Source: UBA11872 sp965198285 (GTDB lineage Bacteria > Chloroflexota > UBA11872). Taken from it: a stretch of 64,000 bases of DNA. The position numbers were made by a program, and so were the translations under genes. The notes below the pieces were generated by a model, which saw only the letters and a list, made by a program, of their open reading frames with translations, did no database searches and was not told the DNA's origin. Of the stretch, positions 37,638 to 45,768 are shown piece by piece. The stretch spans positions 2,170,001 to 2,234,000 of the forward strand of contig OZ240251.1 of the NCBI GenBank assembly GCA_965198285.1. The letters run 5' to 3'. Each line of letters starts with the position of its first letter. Position 1 is the first letter of the stretch.

Positions 37638-38909
37638 TCACGCGAGCAGGTCGTTCAAGATCTTGCCCAACAGGTAGTGCTTCCGGTCCGGATACCACCA
37701 GACAGTCCGCCCCTCGTGCTCCAGCAGGCTTCCATAGGTCGCAACCTGCGTCTGACCCTCCGGCGGCACCTCCACCCCATCGTTGTCCGCCAGCACCCGC
37801 GGCTCGCTGAAGGCCAATGGCTGCCCCGCCGCCGAATCCCGCACCGTCCCAATGCTGAACCACGCCGGCCGCCGGTTCCGCTTCGAGTCATGCGGCCCTT
37901 CGCCCCCGTGCGCCGTTCCCACGTTGTTGTGGAAGATCAGCAGGTACCGCCCGTCGCTCAACCGGTACAGCGGACAGGGCGAAATCGGATGCGGCACTGG
38001 CCGTCCGTCCTTCGCGAATCGCAGCACCTCCGCCTCCGACCACGACTCCCCCGCGTCCTCCGAGACCGACCACCACACGTACCCCGTCAACGTCCGCAGC
38101 AGGCAGATCATTCTTCCGTCCGGCAGATTCTGAATCGCGGGTTCCTGCGCAATGCTGTGCTCGGGATCGCCCGGCTTCGGTACCCGGATCCCGTGCGCCG
38201 CGCGCGGCCAGGTGCTCACCCGCAGCCGCGCCGGATCCGCCTCCGTCAGGATGTTGTCAAACCGCAGAAACCAGCACTCCGAATGCCGCTGGAACAGGTG
38301 CGACTCGGCGTGGTACTCGGTACCCGCCCAGCGCGTAAACCCGCAGATCACCTCGCCCCGCGGATTCAGGATCGGCGTCTGGTAGCAGATCCAGTTCTCC
38401 GGCGTGCCGGGGTCCGTTGGACTGATCGCCGAACGCTCCATCGGCAGGCTCAGCCGCTCGCTCCACGTATCTCCCTCGTCGTCCGAGTACTTGTAGGCCA
38501 ACAGCCCCGTCGTGTCCTCACGCACGTCCACCGCCCCGATGTTCTTCGTATAGAACACGTACACCCGCCGCAACTCCGGCGCCAGCACCGGAAAACCCCA
38601 CGAGGCAATCCGCCCCTCATCGCCGTTCGGCCCGTCCACCACCGTGGGCTCGCTCCACGTCACCCCGGCGTCGTCGCTGCGCGCAATCACCACCCGCTGG
38701 TCCGGCTTGCCCTCGAATGTCGCCTGCGTCCACACCGCCAGAAACGCCCCGCTCCACGACCGCACCACCAGGAAGTGCTGGTTCGTCCAATCGTTCGCCG
38801 CCCCGCCCCGCGGCACGTACGCCACGTAATCCGGCGACGTCCGCAGCACGTCCTCGCCATACGACGACAGGTCCAAGGTGCTCACATCCAGCCCTTCACC
38901 TGGCGGCAT
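37638..38909 (-). CDS. Sialidase-like BNR/Asp-box repeat protein
   Basis: A 423-residue protein expected to be a six-bladed propeller. Three Asp-boxes are clear: SDDAGVTWSEP, SDDEGDTWSE and SEDAGESWSEAE. An Arg-rich set typical of exo-sialidases is partly visible (RVVIARSDD, CLLRTLTGYVWW) but the FRIP motif was not identified, so the substrate may not be sialic acid. No signal peptide is evident. It lies 37 bp downstream of the GH42-like gene and 30 bp upstream of the M20 gene in one probable operon. Confidence 0.78.
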   Translation of the reverse strand: MPPGEGLDVSTLDLSSYGEDVLRTSPDYVAYVPRGGAANDWTNQHFLVVRSWSGAFLAVWTQATFEGKPDQRVVIARSDDAGVTWSEPTVVDGPNGDEGRIASWGFPVLAPELRRVYVFYTKNIGAVDVREDTTGLLAYKYSDDEGDTWSERLSLPMERSAISPTDPGTPENWICYQTPILNPRGEVICGFTRWAGTEYHAESHLFQRHSECWFLRFDNILTEADPARLRVSTWPRAAHGIRVPKPGDPEHSIAQEPAIQNLPDGRMICLLRTLTGYVWWSVSEDAGESWSEAEVLRFAKDGRPVPHPISPCPLYRLSDGRYLLIFHNNVGTAHGGEGPHDSKRNRRPAWFSIGTVRDSAAGQPLAFSEPRVLADNDGVEVPPEGQTQVATYGSLLEHEGRTVWWYPDRKHYLLGKILNDLLA

Positions 38910-38946
38910 GCCACGAGTCCAGCGGACCGCCCGAGCTTGCTCCCCC

Positions 38947-41049
38947 TCAGCCGTCCGCGCAATGAACCACAGCCACTTCCCACGGTGCGATCTCCAGGTC
39001 GAACGCGTTGTCCGCTACCTCCAGGTCGTTCCCTGCCAGCAGGTCGCGCACGCCGCCAATCCGCCCGCGCGGCCGCAACCGGCTCTGCGCCCGCATCCGC
39101 TCCAGGTTGAACACGAACACCAGTAAGCCGCCCTGCCGTGACCGCCGCACGATCGGGACCACCCGGTCGCCCTCCACGGCCACCAGCGGCGTTACACCCG
39201 CCTCTCGCGTCAGCCCGCACACCAGGTCCGGCTGCCCCACGTCGCCGAACCCGGCCGAGAGCGTCAACCCATACCACCTAAACCGCCCGTCCGCGCTCCG
39301 CACCGCCACCGTCTGGCCCTCCAGCGTAGCGATCCCCTGCGTATCCCCCTGCGGTTCCAGCACCGCGTAACCGCAGGGCGAAGTAATCGCCACCGGCCCG
39401 TGCGGTGTCTCCAGCACGTTGCGCCCCTGCTCGATGTCGCCTTGCGTAACGGCCGAGAAGTCCGCGACCCGCACGCCCAGCTCATCGCTTAGCCCGTCCG
39501 GCGGCCCGTAACTCGACTGCCCGTCGTCCGAATACATGCCGAAACTGCCCTCGGCCACCAGGCGCGGCCCCGAGCTGTCAGCTAGCGTTCGGCTCACGTT
39601 CTCAAGCGTCGCCTCATCCATCAGCGCCAGGTTCGGCAGAAACAGCTGCCGGTACCCCGACCAGTCCATGCGCGGCGTGATCACGTCCGGCGTGATGCCA
39701 TCGCTCCACAGCGTCCGGTACACCCCCCGCAGGTCGGCCAGGAACCGATCGTCTTCGTCGTTGTAATCAAACAGCTCTTGGGACTCTGGGTGGTAAACGA
39801 TTCCAACGTCGGCCCGCGGGCACTCCAGCGGCAGGTGCTCGGACAGACCCTCGATCTGGTCGATCGCCCGCGCCGCCGCCTCAAAGCGCTCGTTGGGTTG
39901 CCCGTCCAGTGGCGCCAGGTTGTAGCCGGGCGACTCAAAGCTCATGTACTCCGGCCGGTACTGCCAGAACATCGCCCCCGCGCTGCCGCAGGCCAGCGTC
40001 ATCCAGAGCAGGGTCGTCAGTTCACGCGGGTTGGCCTGCTTCTTCCAGGTCACGCCGCCCGGCGACATGCCGGCGTAGATCTCCTCGTTCCACCAGCGCC
40101 CGTTCTTCCCCGCGCTCCGCGACCAGTCGAAGGCGAACGCGCGGTCCGCGATCTGGTATGGATCGTCGGAGGTCAGCAGGTTGTTGGACGGCATCGACAT
40201 GCCCCAGCTATCCGCCACTGCCGCGCAACGCTCGTCCCACGGGCGGGGATACCAGGCTCCGTGCGTCCGCGTCTCGTGCACCGGATCCAGCCGCTTGGTC
40301 TCGTCGATCATCCATTGCAGGTGGCCGGCCAGGTTCTCGTAGTGAAACTGGCGGTACAGCAGCATCTCCACCGGGCTCGCGTTCGAGCGCGCCGGTTCCA
40401 CGTCCTGCCAGCGCCGGAAGCGACGCAACAAGCGTTGGTTCAGTTCGTCCAGCGTGAATCGCTCGCGCAGCCAGTCTTCATAGCGAGCCAGCGTGTGCGG
40501 GCAGTAACAGGGCAGCCCGTCGGTCTGTCGGCTGAACGCCGACGAGATGGCAATGCCGTCCCACAGCCCCCAGATCAGCAGGCTGGGTCGATCGCGGTAG
40601 CGTGTCACCACGTGACGTATTAGCGCCCCGCCGAACTGCCGCCACAGCGGGTGGTCGTAGCAGTGAATCTGGGCCCCCTGCGGCATGGCGGCACTGGCCA
40701 CCGGCGTCGCGGCCCTGCCTTGCTGGTTGACCACCCGCATGTCCGGATAGTCGCGCGTCATCCACTCCGGACCCGCCCCGTGCGTGGCCAGCGCCATGTC
40801 CAGCCAGACGTACAGATCGTGCTTCTCGGCCAGATCGAACAGGCGGTCGAACTCGACCAGCTCGTACTGGCCCGGCCGCGGCTCCATCCAGTTCCACATC
40901 GTGAAACTGCGCACGATCCGCATCCCCGATGCCCGGATCCGCGCCAGGTCCTCGTCCCAGACCTCCGGCTTGGGCGTCGGCGCCCGGTAGTACTCCACCC
41001 CCACCGGGAACGGAACCCCCGGGATGCCAAAGCTCTCGTGCCCAGCCAT
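38947..41049 (-). CDS. GH42-like beta-galactosidase family protein with atypical acid/base region
   Basis: About 700 residues. Three-domain GH42 features are visible: PFPVGVEYYRAPTPKPEVWDEDL at the start of the barrel, MRIVRSFTMWNWMEPRPGQYEL, the WWNEEIYAGMSPGG region that normally bears the nucleophile Glu, and LACGSAGAMFWQYRPEYMS. The acid/base motif, normally Trp...Asn-Glu-Tyr-Gly, is replaced by LLIWGLWDGIA and lacks the Asn-Glu pair. It may therefore be a variant or non-hydrolytic member. ATG 41049 is used; a TTG at 41088 is in frame. First gene of the GH42/sialidase-like/M20 operon. Confidence 0.78.
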   Translation of the reverse strand: MAGHESFGIPGVPFPVGVEYYRAPTPKPEVWDEDLARIRASGMRIVRSFTMWNWMEPRPGQYELVEFDRLFDLAEKHDLYVWLDMALATHGAGPEWMTRDYPDMRVVNQQGRAATPVASAAMPQGAQIHCYDHPLWRQFGGALIRHVVTRYRDRPSLLIWGLWDGIAISSAFSRQTDGLPCYCPHTLARYEDWLRERFTLDELNQRLLRRFRRWQDVEPARSNASPVEMLLYRQFHYENLAGHLQWMIDETKRLDPVHETRTHGAWYPRPWDERCAAVADSWGMSMPSNNLLTSDDPYQIADRAFAFDWSRSAGKNGRWWNEEIYAGMSPGGVTWKKQANPRELTTLLWMTLACGSAGAMFWQYRPEYMSFESPGYNLAPLDGQPNERFEAAARAIDQIEGLSEHLPLECPRADVGIVYHPESQELFDYNDEDDRFLADLRGVYRTLWSDGITPDVITPRMDWSGYRQLFLPNLALMDEATLENVSRTLADSSGPRLVAEGSFGMYSDDGQSSYGPPDGLSDELGVRVADFSAVTQGDIEQGRNVLETPHGPVAITSPCGYAVLEPQGDTQGIATLEGQTVAVRSADGRFRWYGLTLSAGFGDVGQPDLVCGLTREAGVTPLVAVEGDRVVPIVRRSRQGGLLVFVFNLERMRAQSRLRPRGRIGGVRDLLAGNDLEVADNAFDLEIAPWEVAVVHCADG

Positions 41050-41308
41050 CTGCCACCCCGTTTCCGCTTGGAGCCGAACCGCCGTCAACCTCGAGGGAAG
41101 ACCGGCTGGCGCGCCTGACCGCGTGAGCGGGCCGTCAGGCGCCGCCCAACGCCGCCGCTGCCGATGCTAGCCCCGCGGTGGAAGCCGTCGCAATCGCACA
41201 GCGCTGGCGAAACGGGTGGATATAGTAGGTGCTCAGACCACGAACACTTCGACCCTTGAATAGGGTGCCGTGTCCGCGGCGTATCCCTGCGAGCGGGGGG
41301 AGGTGGGC

Positions 41309-41512
41309 ATGCGCACGAGTCAGCGCCAGCCGGCAAGCGGCGGAATAGCACGGCGACGCGTCGTCGTCCTGATGGCGATCTTCGCGAGCACGGGCATGCT
41401 GCTCGCGAGTTGCGGCGAAGAAAAAGACAAGCACAAGCCCGGCGGCGGCTACGAGTTTCCTGGTGCCAAGCAGGACGAGAAAGGGCAGTACACCCAGGGC
41501 AATCCGATCTAG
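41309..41512 (+). CDS. Micro-lipoprotein with PGGGYxFPG motif (family member 1)
   Basis: A 67-residue product preceded by a strong GGGGGAGG at 41296-41303. A Tat-like signal (IARRRVVVLMAIFAS) ends in lipobox LLASC35. The mature peptide of 33 residues carries KPGGGYEFPGAKQDEKG, shared with products at 45003, 45212 and 45769. No known domain is recognised; the role is unknown. It would be a tiny lipid-anchored peptide on the outer side of the membrane. It lies upstream of a solute-binding protein gene on the same strand. Confidence 0.75.
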   Translation: MRTSQRQPASGGIARRRVVVLMAIFASTGMLLASCGEEKDKHKPGGGYEFPGAKQDEKGQYTQGNPI

Positions 41513-41844
41513 GCCGGCCTTCACCGGGCAGCCAGAGTGGGTTCGCCTCTCGGTTCGACGTGCCCACGCGCTTACGTCTTCGTCGACGCTGCTAGTCCCC
41601 GAGCCCGCAAGCGCGTAGCCGCGCACGGCTTCGGGACGCCGGACGCCCTCCCGCGCCCAACAGCCGTCACTCGGCGTGCCGCATCGCGTCCTTAGTCGCC
41701 TGGCCGTCGCGGGCGGACAGCCCTGACCCATGCCGTCCAGCCGCAGCCGCTCCGCTTGACAGCACCGACCTTCAAGCGGTTAACTTGCCTACTTAGATCA
41801 ATTCGGTATCGAAAAATAGCGATGCCGAACCACGGAGGGGCGCC
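41513..41844 (+). promoter_or_regulatory. Intergenic region with possible promoter for the solute-binding protein
   Basis: This 332-bp region has no gene. A perfect TTGACA lies at 41756-41761, followed 18 bp later by TTAACT at 41780-41785, a weak -10 match. The region before the ATG at 41845 contains GGAGGGG as a Shine-Dalgarno sequence. A promoter here is plausible but the -10 is poor. Confidence 0.35.
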
Positions 41845-43401
41845 ATGAGGCCAATGATTTCGCGTCGTCGGTTGCTGGCAGGCGCCGCGGGAGCGGCGGG
41901 GGCAGTGGCGCTGGCCGCCTGCGGTGAGACGCAGATTGTCGAAGTCGAGCGCATCGTCACCCAGGAAGTGCCCGTCGAAAGGGTCGTCGAGAAGATGGTC
42001 CCCGTTGAAAGGGTCGTCGAGAAGATCGTCACCAAAGAGGTAGCGGTTGAGGTTGAGAAGATCGTCACCAGGGAAGTCCAGAAAGTCGTCCAGGTTCAAG
42101 CCCCACAGCAGGAGGTTTCGTTCATCCGCTACGTGTCCAACCACACGTCCGGTCCGCGAGCAAAGGCCAACCAGTGGGCGATTGAGCGCTTCGCGCAGAT
42201 CCAGCCCAACATTCACGTCCGGTTCGAGCCCGCCGGCCGCCTCAACGACATTCTGGGCGTCCAGTTCGCCGCTGGAACTGCCCCCGACACCACGCTCTCC
42301 TCGCAGTCCCTCTTTCTGCATTTCCAGGAAGGTGACAATTGGCTTGAAGTCACCGAACTGCTGGACAAGCACGGCCTGGTCCGCGAGGACTTTTACTTCG
42401 TGCCCGACGACTACACCGACAACAAGGTCGACCATTCGTTCCCGCCGCCGCAGACCATGAATGGGCCGCAGTTCGGGATGCCCTTCCAGATCGGCATCAG
42501 CGGGTTCGTGGGCAACATCACGCTGGCCGAGGAGAACGGCGTGGAGTTGCCGCAAAGCGAAAACAGCTGGACCTGGGATGACTGGACCCAGATGGACAGT
42601 CAGATGACGGATCCCGACAAGGACACGTTTGGGACCTGGGCGCGGAACGACTACGAGTTCCAGTACATGCCGCAGATGTATTCCAACGGGTTGGCGAAGC
42701 CCTTCAACGACGCCCTCACCAAGGCCATGTTCGACCTGCCCGAGGTCCACGAGGCGCTGCAATACATGGTGGACAAAGTTTTCGTCCACGAGACCTCGCC
42801 GCCGGCGGAACTGACCAAGGAACTTGGCGGCGAGTTTGGCAACCCGTTCGCCGCCGGCAAGATTGGTCTCTGGCCGTCCGGCCGGGTCTACTCCACCGGG
42901 TACGCAATTCCACGCATCAAGGACCGCTTCCGTTGGACCCTCATGCCGGAAGTCATCGTGCGCGATGGGATGGCCCCCGGCCACGGCTGGAACGACCAGG
43001 CCAACATGGTCACCGCCACCGCGCGCACGAACGGCACCGAAGAGGCCTCCTCTCTCTTCGTCGTGTTCATGGCGGGCGAGGAAGTCTCGGATCGGGTGGG
43101 CATCGACCGCGGCCATATGCCCGCGCACCGGACTTCGATCGGGAAGCCTACGTCAATCGCGCCGCCGCCCGAAGGCATGCAGTGGCTCAAGGCCTACGCG
43201 GACCGGCCCGATACGCGCCACCTCTACACGTTCAATGAGTGGCCCGCGTGGAACCAGCAGATCCGTCCGCTGACCGCGAAGGCCTTCGTCGGCGAATCCA
43301 CGGTCGCCGAGGCGCTGGAGGGTGTGCAGGAGCAAAGCGCACGACTCCTGAGGAACTACACCGGGCCCAAGCCGTTCGTCAGCTCGCCGGTCTACCCATA
43401 G
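41845..43401 (+). CDS. Extracellular solute-binding lipoprotein with Val/Glu-rich stalk (array family)
   Basis: A 518-residue lipoprotein. The Tat-type signal ISRRRLLAGAAGAAG ends at lipobox LAACG; residues about 28-90 are repeats of (P)VERVVEKI(V) type, then the binding domain begins at SFIRYVSNHTSGPRAK. Family-specific landmarks shared with the 47.9-54.4 kb paralogues are YMPQMYSNGLAKPF, GEFGNPFAAGKIGLWPSGR and VGIDRGHMPAHR, with the terminal PVYP. It would bind a carbohydrate-like ligand outside the cell. No permease gene is adjacent. It is followed by a strong hairpin at 43433. Confidence 0.85.
   Translation: MRPMISRRRLLAGAAGAAGAVALAACGETQIVEVERIVTQEVPVERVVEKMVPVERVVEKIVTKEVAVEVEKIVTREVQKVVQVQAPQQEVSFIRYVSNHTSGPRAKANQWAIERFAQIQPNIHVRFEPAGRLNDILGVQFAAGTAPDTTLSSQSLFLHFQEGDNWLEVTELLDKHGLVREDFYFVPDDYTDNKVDHSFPPPQTMNGPQFGMPFQIGISGFVGNITLAEENGVELPQSENSWTWDDWTQMDSQMTDPDKDTFGTWARNDYEFQYMPQMYSNGLAKPFNDALTKAMFDLPEVHEALQYMVDKVFVHETSPPAELTKELGGEFGNPFAAGKIGLWPSGRVYSTGYAIPRIKDRFRWTLMPEVIVRDGMAPGHGWNDQANMVTATARTNGTEEASSLFVVFMAGEEVSDRVGIDRGHMPAHRTSIGKPTSIAPPPEGMQWLKAYADRPDTRHLYTFNEWPAWNQQIRPLTAKAFVGESTVAEALEGVQEQSARLLRNYTGPKPFVSSPVYP
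41971..42030 (+). repeat. 30-bp tandem duplication in the stalk coding region
   Basis: Two adjacent 30-bp units, 41971-42000 and 42001-42030, are identical at 28 positions. Each encodes PVERVVEK followed by MV or IV. It is a recent in-frame duplication that lengthens the stalk by ten residues. Confidence 0.9.
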
Positions 43402-43432
43402 GCTCGGCCTATGAACTGGATGTCGCAGCCTC

Positions 43433-43464
43433 ACCCCGTCCGCTCCGACCGGAGCGGACGGGGT
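43433..43464 (+). terminator. Perfect 14-bp hairpin downstream of the solute-binding protein
   Basis: Arms 43433-43446 and 43451-43464 (ACCCCGTCCGCTCC and its complement) are perfect, with a GACC loop. It lies 31 bases after the stop at 43401 and precedes the small lipoprotein gene at 43548. Confidence 0.75.
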
Positions 43465-43547
43465 CGTGGCGGCCAGTGATTCGTCCGGAACTTCCTGGAT
43501 TGCGAGATCCGAGGGTATCTGCCGAATCCCAACGTGGGCCAACGCAA

Positions 43548-43763
43548 GTGTTCCACCGCCCTGAGGTCGCGCGTCAGCTTCGTCGGCGCGTCTTTTTGGC
43601 GGGCACGGGCGCAGCCTTGGTCACGCTGGCCGCAGCCTGCGGTCAGCCCGACAGGACCCCTTACCCATTCACCCAGACGCGCGAAGGCCACAACTACCGC
43701 CTGACCGACGAGGAACGTGCGAAACTCCAGGAGACGTACAAATCCAAGATGAGCGGCGGGTAG
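43548..43763 (+). CDS. Small Tat-type lipoprotein, divergent relative of the micro-lipoproteins
   Basis: A 71-residue product starting at GTG 43548. Twin-arginine-type signal LRRRVFLAGTGAALVTL, lipobox LAAACGQ, then a 41-residue mature part with REGHNYRLTDEERAKLQETY. It lacks the PGGGY motif but has the same size and location pattern as the other micro-lipoproteins, and a helical, charged C-terminal half. The frame is open upstream to 43239, which overlaps the solute-binding protein gene and is not credible. Unknown function. Confidence 0.6.
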   Translation: MFHRPEVARQLRRRVFLAGTGAALVTLAAACGQPDRTPYPFTQTREGHNYRLTDEERAKLQETYKSKMSGG

Positions 43764-43851
43764 CCGTCAATCCGCAGCGGGCAGTGACGACCGAAGCCTG
43801 GGTGGTCTTTGCCCTTGCAACCCGACGAGCCCGTCGCCGGGAGGCCTAGGC

Positions 43852-44898
43852 ATGCTCCGCGTTGGAATCGTCGGACTGGGTGGCATTTCCAGGTCTCACG
43901 GTGACGCCATCGAGACGCTGCCCAACATCGAAATCGTGGCCGCCGCCGACCTTCTCGAGGCCCCGCGTCAGGCCTTCTGCGACCGCTACGAAGTCCCCCG
44001 CGCCTACCCCAATCACACCGAGCTGCTCAAGGACGACGAAGTCGAAGCCGTCGCCGTCACCCTCGGCCACCAGCTCCACCATCGCCTCACGGTCGACGCC
44101 CTCAACGCCGGCAAGCACGTGCTGGTCGAGAAGCCCATGGCCCTCTCGCTCGAACAGTGCGACGACATGATCGAAACCGCCCGCCGCAACGGCGTCAAGC
44201 TCATGATCGGCCTCACCCAGCACTTCCTCGGCCCCAACATGAAAGCCAAGCAGATCCTCGACTCCGGCGAGCTTGGCCCCCTCGTCACCGCCGTCTGCTA
44301 CTCGGTCAAGAACTGGGGCTACCCCAACCGCCGGCCCCAGTACCGCAGCCGCTTCCACGGCGGCGGCTACTGGATGACCAACGGCGTCCACATCGTCGAC
44401 CGGCTCACCTGGCTCGTCGGTTCCCAGGCCGCTCGCGTCAAGGCCCGCATCGGCGCAAAGAGCCACTATCAGGCCGGCGACGACTACGGCGTCGCCTTCG
44501 TCGACTACAAGAACGGCGTTCCCGGCATCGCCATCGCCATCGGCTACCGCGATGGCGCCCCCAACTACCAGTCCGAAATCATCTGTGCGCGGGGCGGCGT
44601 CCGCATCAGCGGCTCGGGCGACCGGTTCGTCGCGGTCGGCCGGGGTAACGAGTGGACCCGCGTCCCCTTCGAGGATCCGCCCGCCGGCATGACCGAGGAG
44701 TGGCGCGCCTTCGCCCGCTCCATTGAGGAAGACCTGGAACCGCCCACCTCCGGCGAGTGGGGTCGCCACATCATGGAGATCCTTTTCGCCGCCGAACGCT
44801 CATCCATCACCGGCCAGCAGATCACCCTCGCCAGCGGAACCCGGTACAACGTCCAGACCACCGGCCAGGTCATCTCGCAGAAACATGGCTGGGTCTGA
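43852..44898 (+). CDS. Gfo/Idh/MocA family oxidoreductase
   Basis: A 348-residue dehydrogenase. The Rossmann motif is RVGIVGLGGISRSHG, the catalytic-lysine motif HVLVEKPMALSLEQC, and the substrate-domain motif GGGYWMTNGVHIVDRLTWL holds the conserved Asp/His pair. ATG 43852 has GGGAGG ten bases upstream. It is flanked on both sides by micro-lipoprotein genes on the same strand, an arrangement that is not usual for the family. Substrate unknown. Confidence 0.9.
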   Translation: MLRVGIVGLGGISRSHGDAIETLPNIEIVAAADLLEAPRQAFCDRYEVPRAYPNHTELLKDDEVEAVAVTLGHQLHHRLTVDALNAGKHVLVEKPMALSLEQCDDMIETARRNGVKLMIGLTQHFLGPNMKAKQILDSGELGPLVTAVCYSVKNWGYPNRRPQYRSRFHGGGYWMTNGVHIVDRLTWLVGSQAARVKARIGAKSHYQAGDDYGVAFVDYKNGVPGIAIAIGYRDGAPNYQSEIICARGGVRISGSGDRFVAVGRGNEWTRVPFEDPPAGMTEEWRAFARSIEEDLEPPTSGEWGRHIMEILFAAERSSITGQQITLASGTRYNVQTTGQVISQKHGWV

Positions 44899-45002
44899 CA
44901 TGCACGCACCGACCGTCAACCGAATCGTCGCGCCCGAAAAGGAGTGAGGCAATTAAGGCGCTTGCAAGACGACACCCGTCTGCCCTTCATGCAGACCCGC
45001 GT

Positions 45003-45173
45003 ATGGGCGCTAATCTGTCGCGCCGCCTCGTCGTCCTACTTGCCGCCTCGGCCGCCACCCTCACCGCGCTGGCCGCTTGCGGCGAGGATAAGAGTCTTCA
45101 GCCAGGCGGCGGCTACAAATTCCCCGGCGCCAAGAAAGACGGCACCGGCAACTACCGCATGCGCAACATCTAG
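45003..45173 (+). CDS. Micro-lipoprotein with PGGGYxFPG motif (family member 2); start codon anomalous
   Basis: From ATG 45003 the product is 56 residues: twin-arginine signal NLSRRLVVLLAASAATL, lipobox LAACGED, and a 31-residue mature part with QPGGGYKFPGAKKDGTG and terminal RMRNI. The paralogue at 45769 has an additional N-terminal 18 residues that align with codons 44952-45002 here, and its Shine-Dalgarno and spacer also align, but its ATG is replaced by ATT at 44952-44954. Translation may begin at ATT 44952 or at ATG 45003. Follows the oxidoreductase gene by about 50-100 bp. Confidence 0.7.
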   Translation: MGANLSRRLVVLLAASAATLTALAACGEDKSLQPGGGYKFPGAKKDGTGNYRMRNI

Positions 45174-45211
45174 CGGTGCTCGTCCGCCGCTGAACCGAAG
45201 GAGCTGCCGAA

Positions 45212-45436
45212 ATGTCAACCGCGACGACGCCACAGCCGTTGGACGCCGCTGCCAACTCGCTGTCCAGAGGCAACGTATCCCGGCGTTCCCTCGTTCTTCT
45301 GCTCGCGATCGGGGCCGGAACCCTCGCGGCCCTCGCGGGCTGTGGTGACGATGACCGCTACAAGCCAGGCGGCGGCTATACGTTCCCGGGCAAAGGCCGT
45401 GACGGCAAAGGCTTCGGCGGCGGCAGCCGCGTCTAG
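45212..45436 (+). CDS. Micro-lipoprotein with PGGGYxFPG motif (family member 3)
   Basis: A 74-residue product. GAAGGAG lies seven bases before ATG 45212. The signal is NVSRRSLVLLLAIGAGTL with lipobox LAGCGDD, and the mature 31 residues contain KPGGGYTFPGKGRDGKG and then a divergent Gly-rich tail (GFGGGSRV) that has lost the MR ending of the relatives. It is in tandem with its neighbours on the same strand, 38 bp after member 2. Confidence 0.72.
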   Translation: MSTATTPQPLDAAANSLSRGNVSRRSLVLLLAIGAGTLAALAGCGDDDRYKPGGGYTFPGKGRDGKGFGGGSRV

Positions 45437-45573
45437 TAGCCGCCACACAGTCGCAGATTGGCGGGCTGTATCCGACAGGCAGGTGGCGTCCCTGATTCCT
45501 TCGCTACGGTTGAAATGCAGCGCTATTCGGCTATCACGTCGATTGGCGCCCCATCCTGGACACTCCCAGGCTA

Positions 45574-45642
45574 GGCGGATACGACTTACCCGGCGCCAGG
45601 CAAGGCGGCAGCGGCAACTCCAAGATGCGCACCAACCAATAG
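45574..45642 (+). pseudogene. Remnant of a micro-lipoprotein gene (C-terminal part)
   Basis: Codons 45574-45639 read GGYDLPGARQGGSGNSKMR plus three residues before a TAG, aligning with the mature C terminus of the intact family members (GGYNFPGAEKDASGNFKMR at 45769). The signal peptide and lipobox are gone. The downstream sequence (TAGCG... GAACCGAAGG) also matches the sequence after member 2, so the whole repeat unit was duplicated and this copy has decayed. Confidence 0.65.
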
Positions 45643-45768
45643 CGTTCCCGCCTGCTGTTGAACCGAAGGCGGCGGCCCATGCCAACCCCGCCTAAGTCCA
45701 CCGCCAGTACATTAGGCTCCGTACCCACCGCCGGCCGCATTGCCACGCTCACACAGAGGAGTGACGGG

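Noticed and set aside
37677..39110. 477-codon plus-strand open frame
   Set aside because: Antisense shadow of the sialidase-like gene and the end of the GH42-like gene; extremely Arg/Pro/His-rich with no motif.
41692..43128. 478-codon minus-strand open frame
   Set aside because: Antisense to the solute-binding protein at 41845; no recognisable domain.
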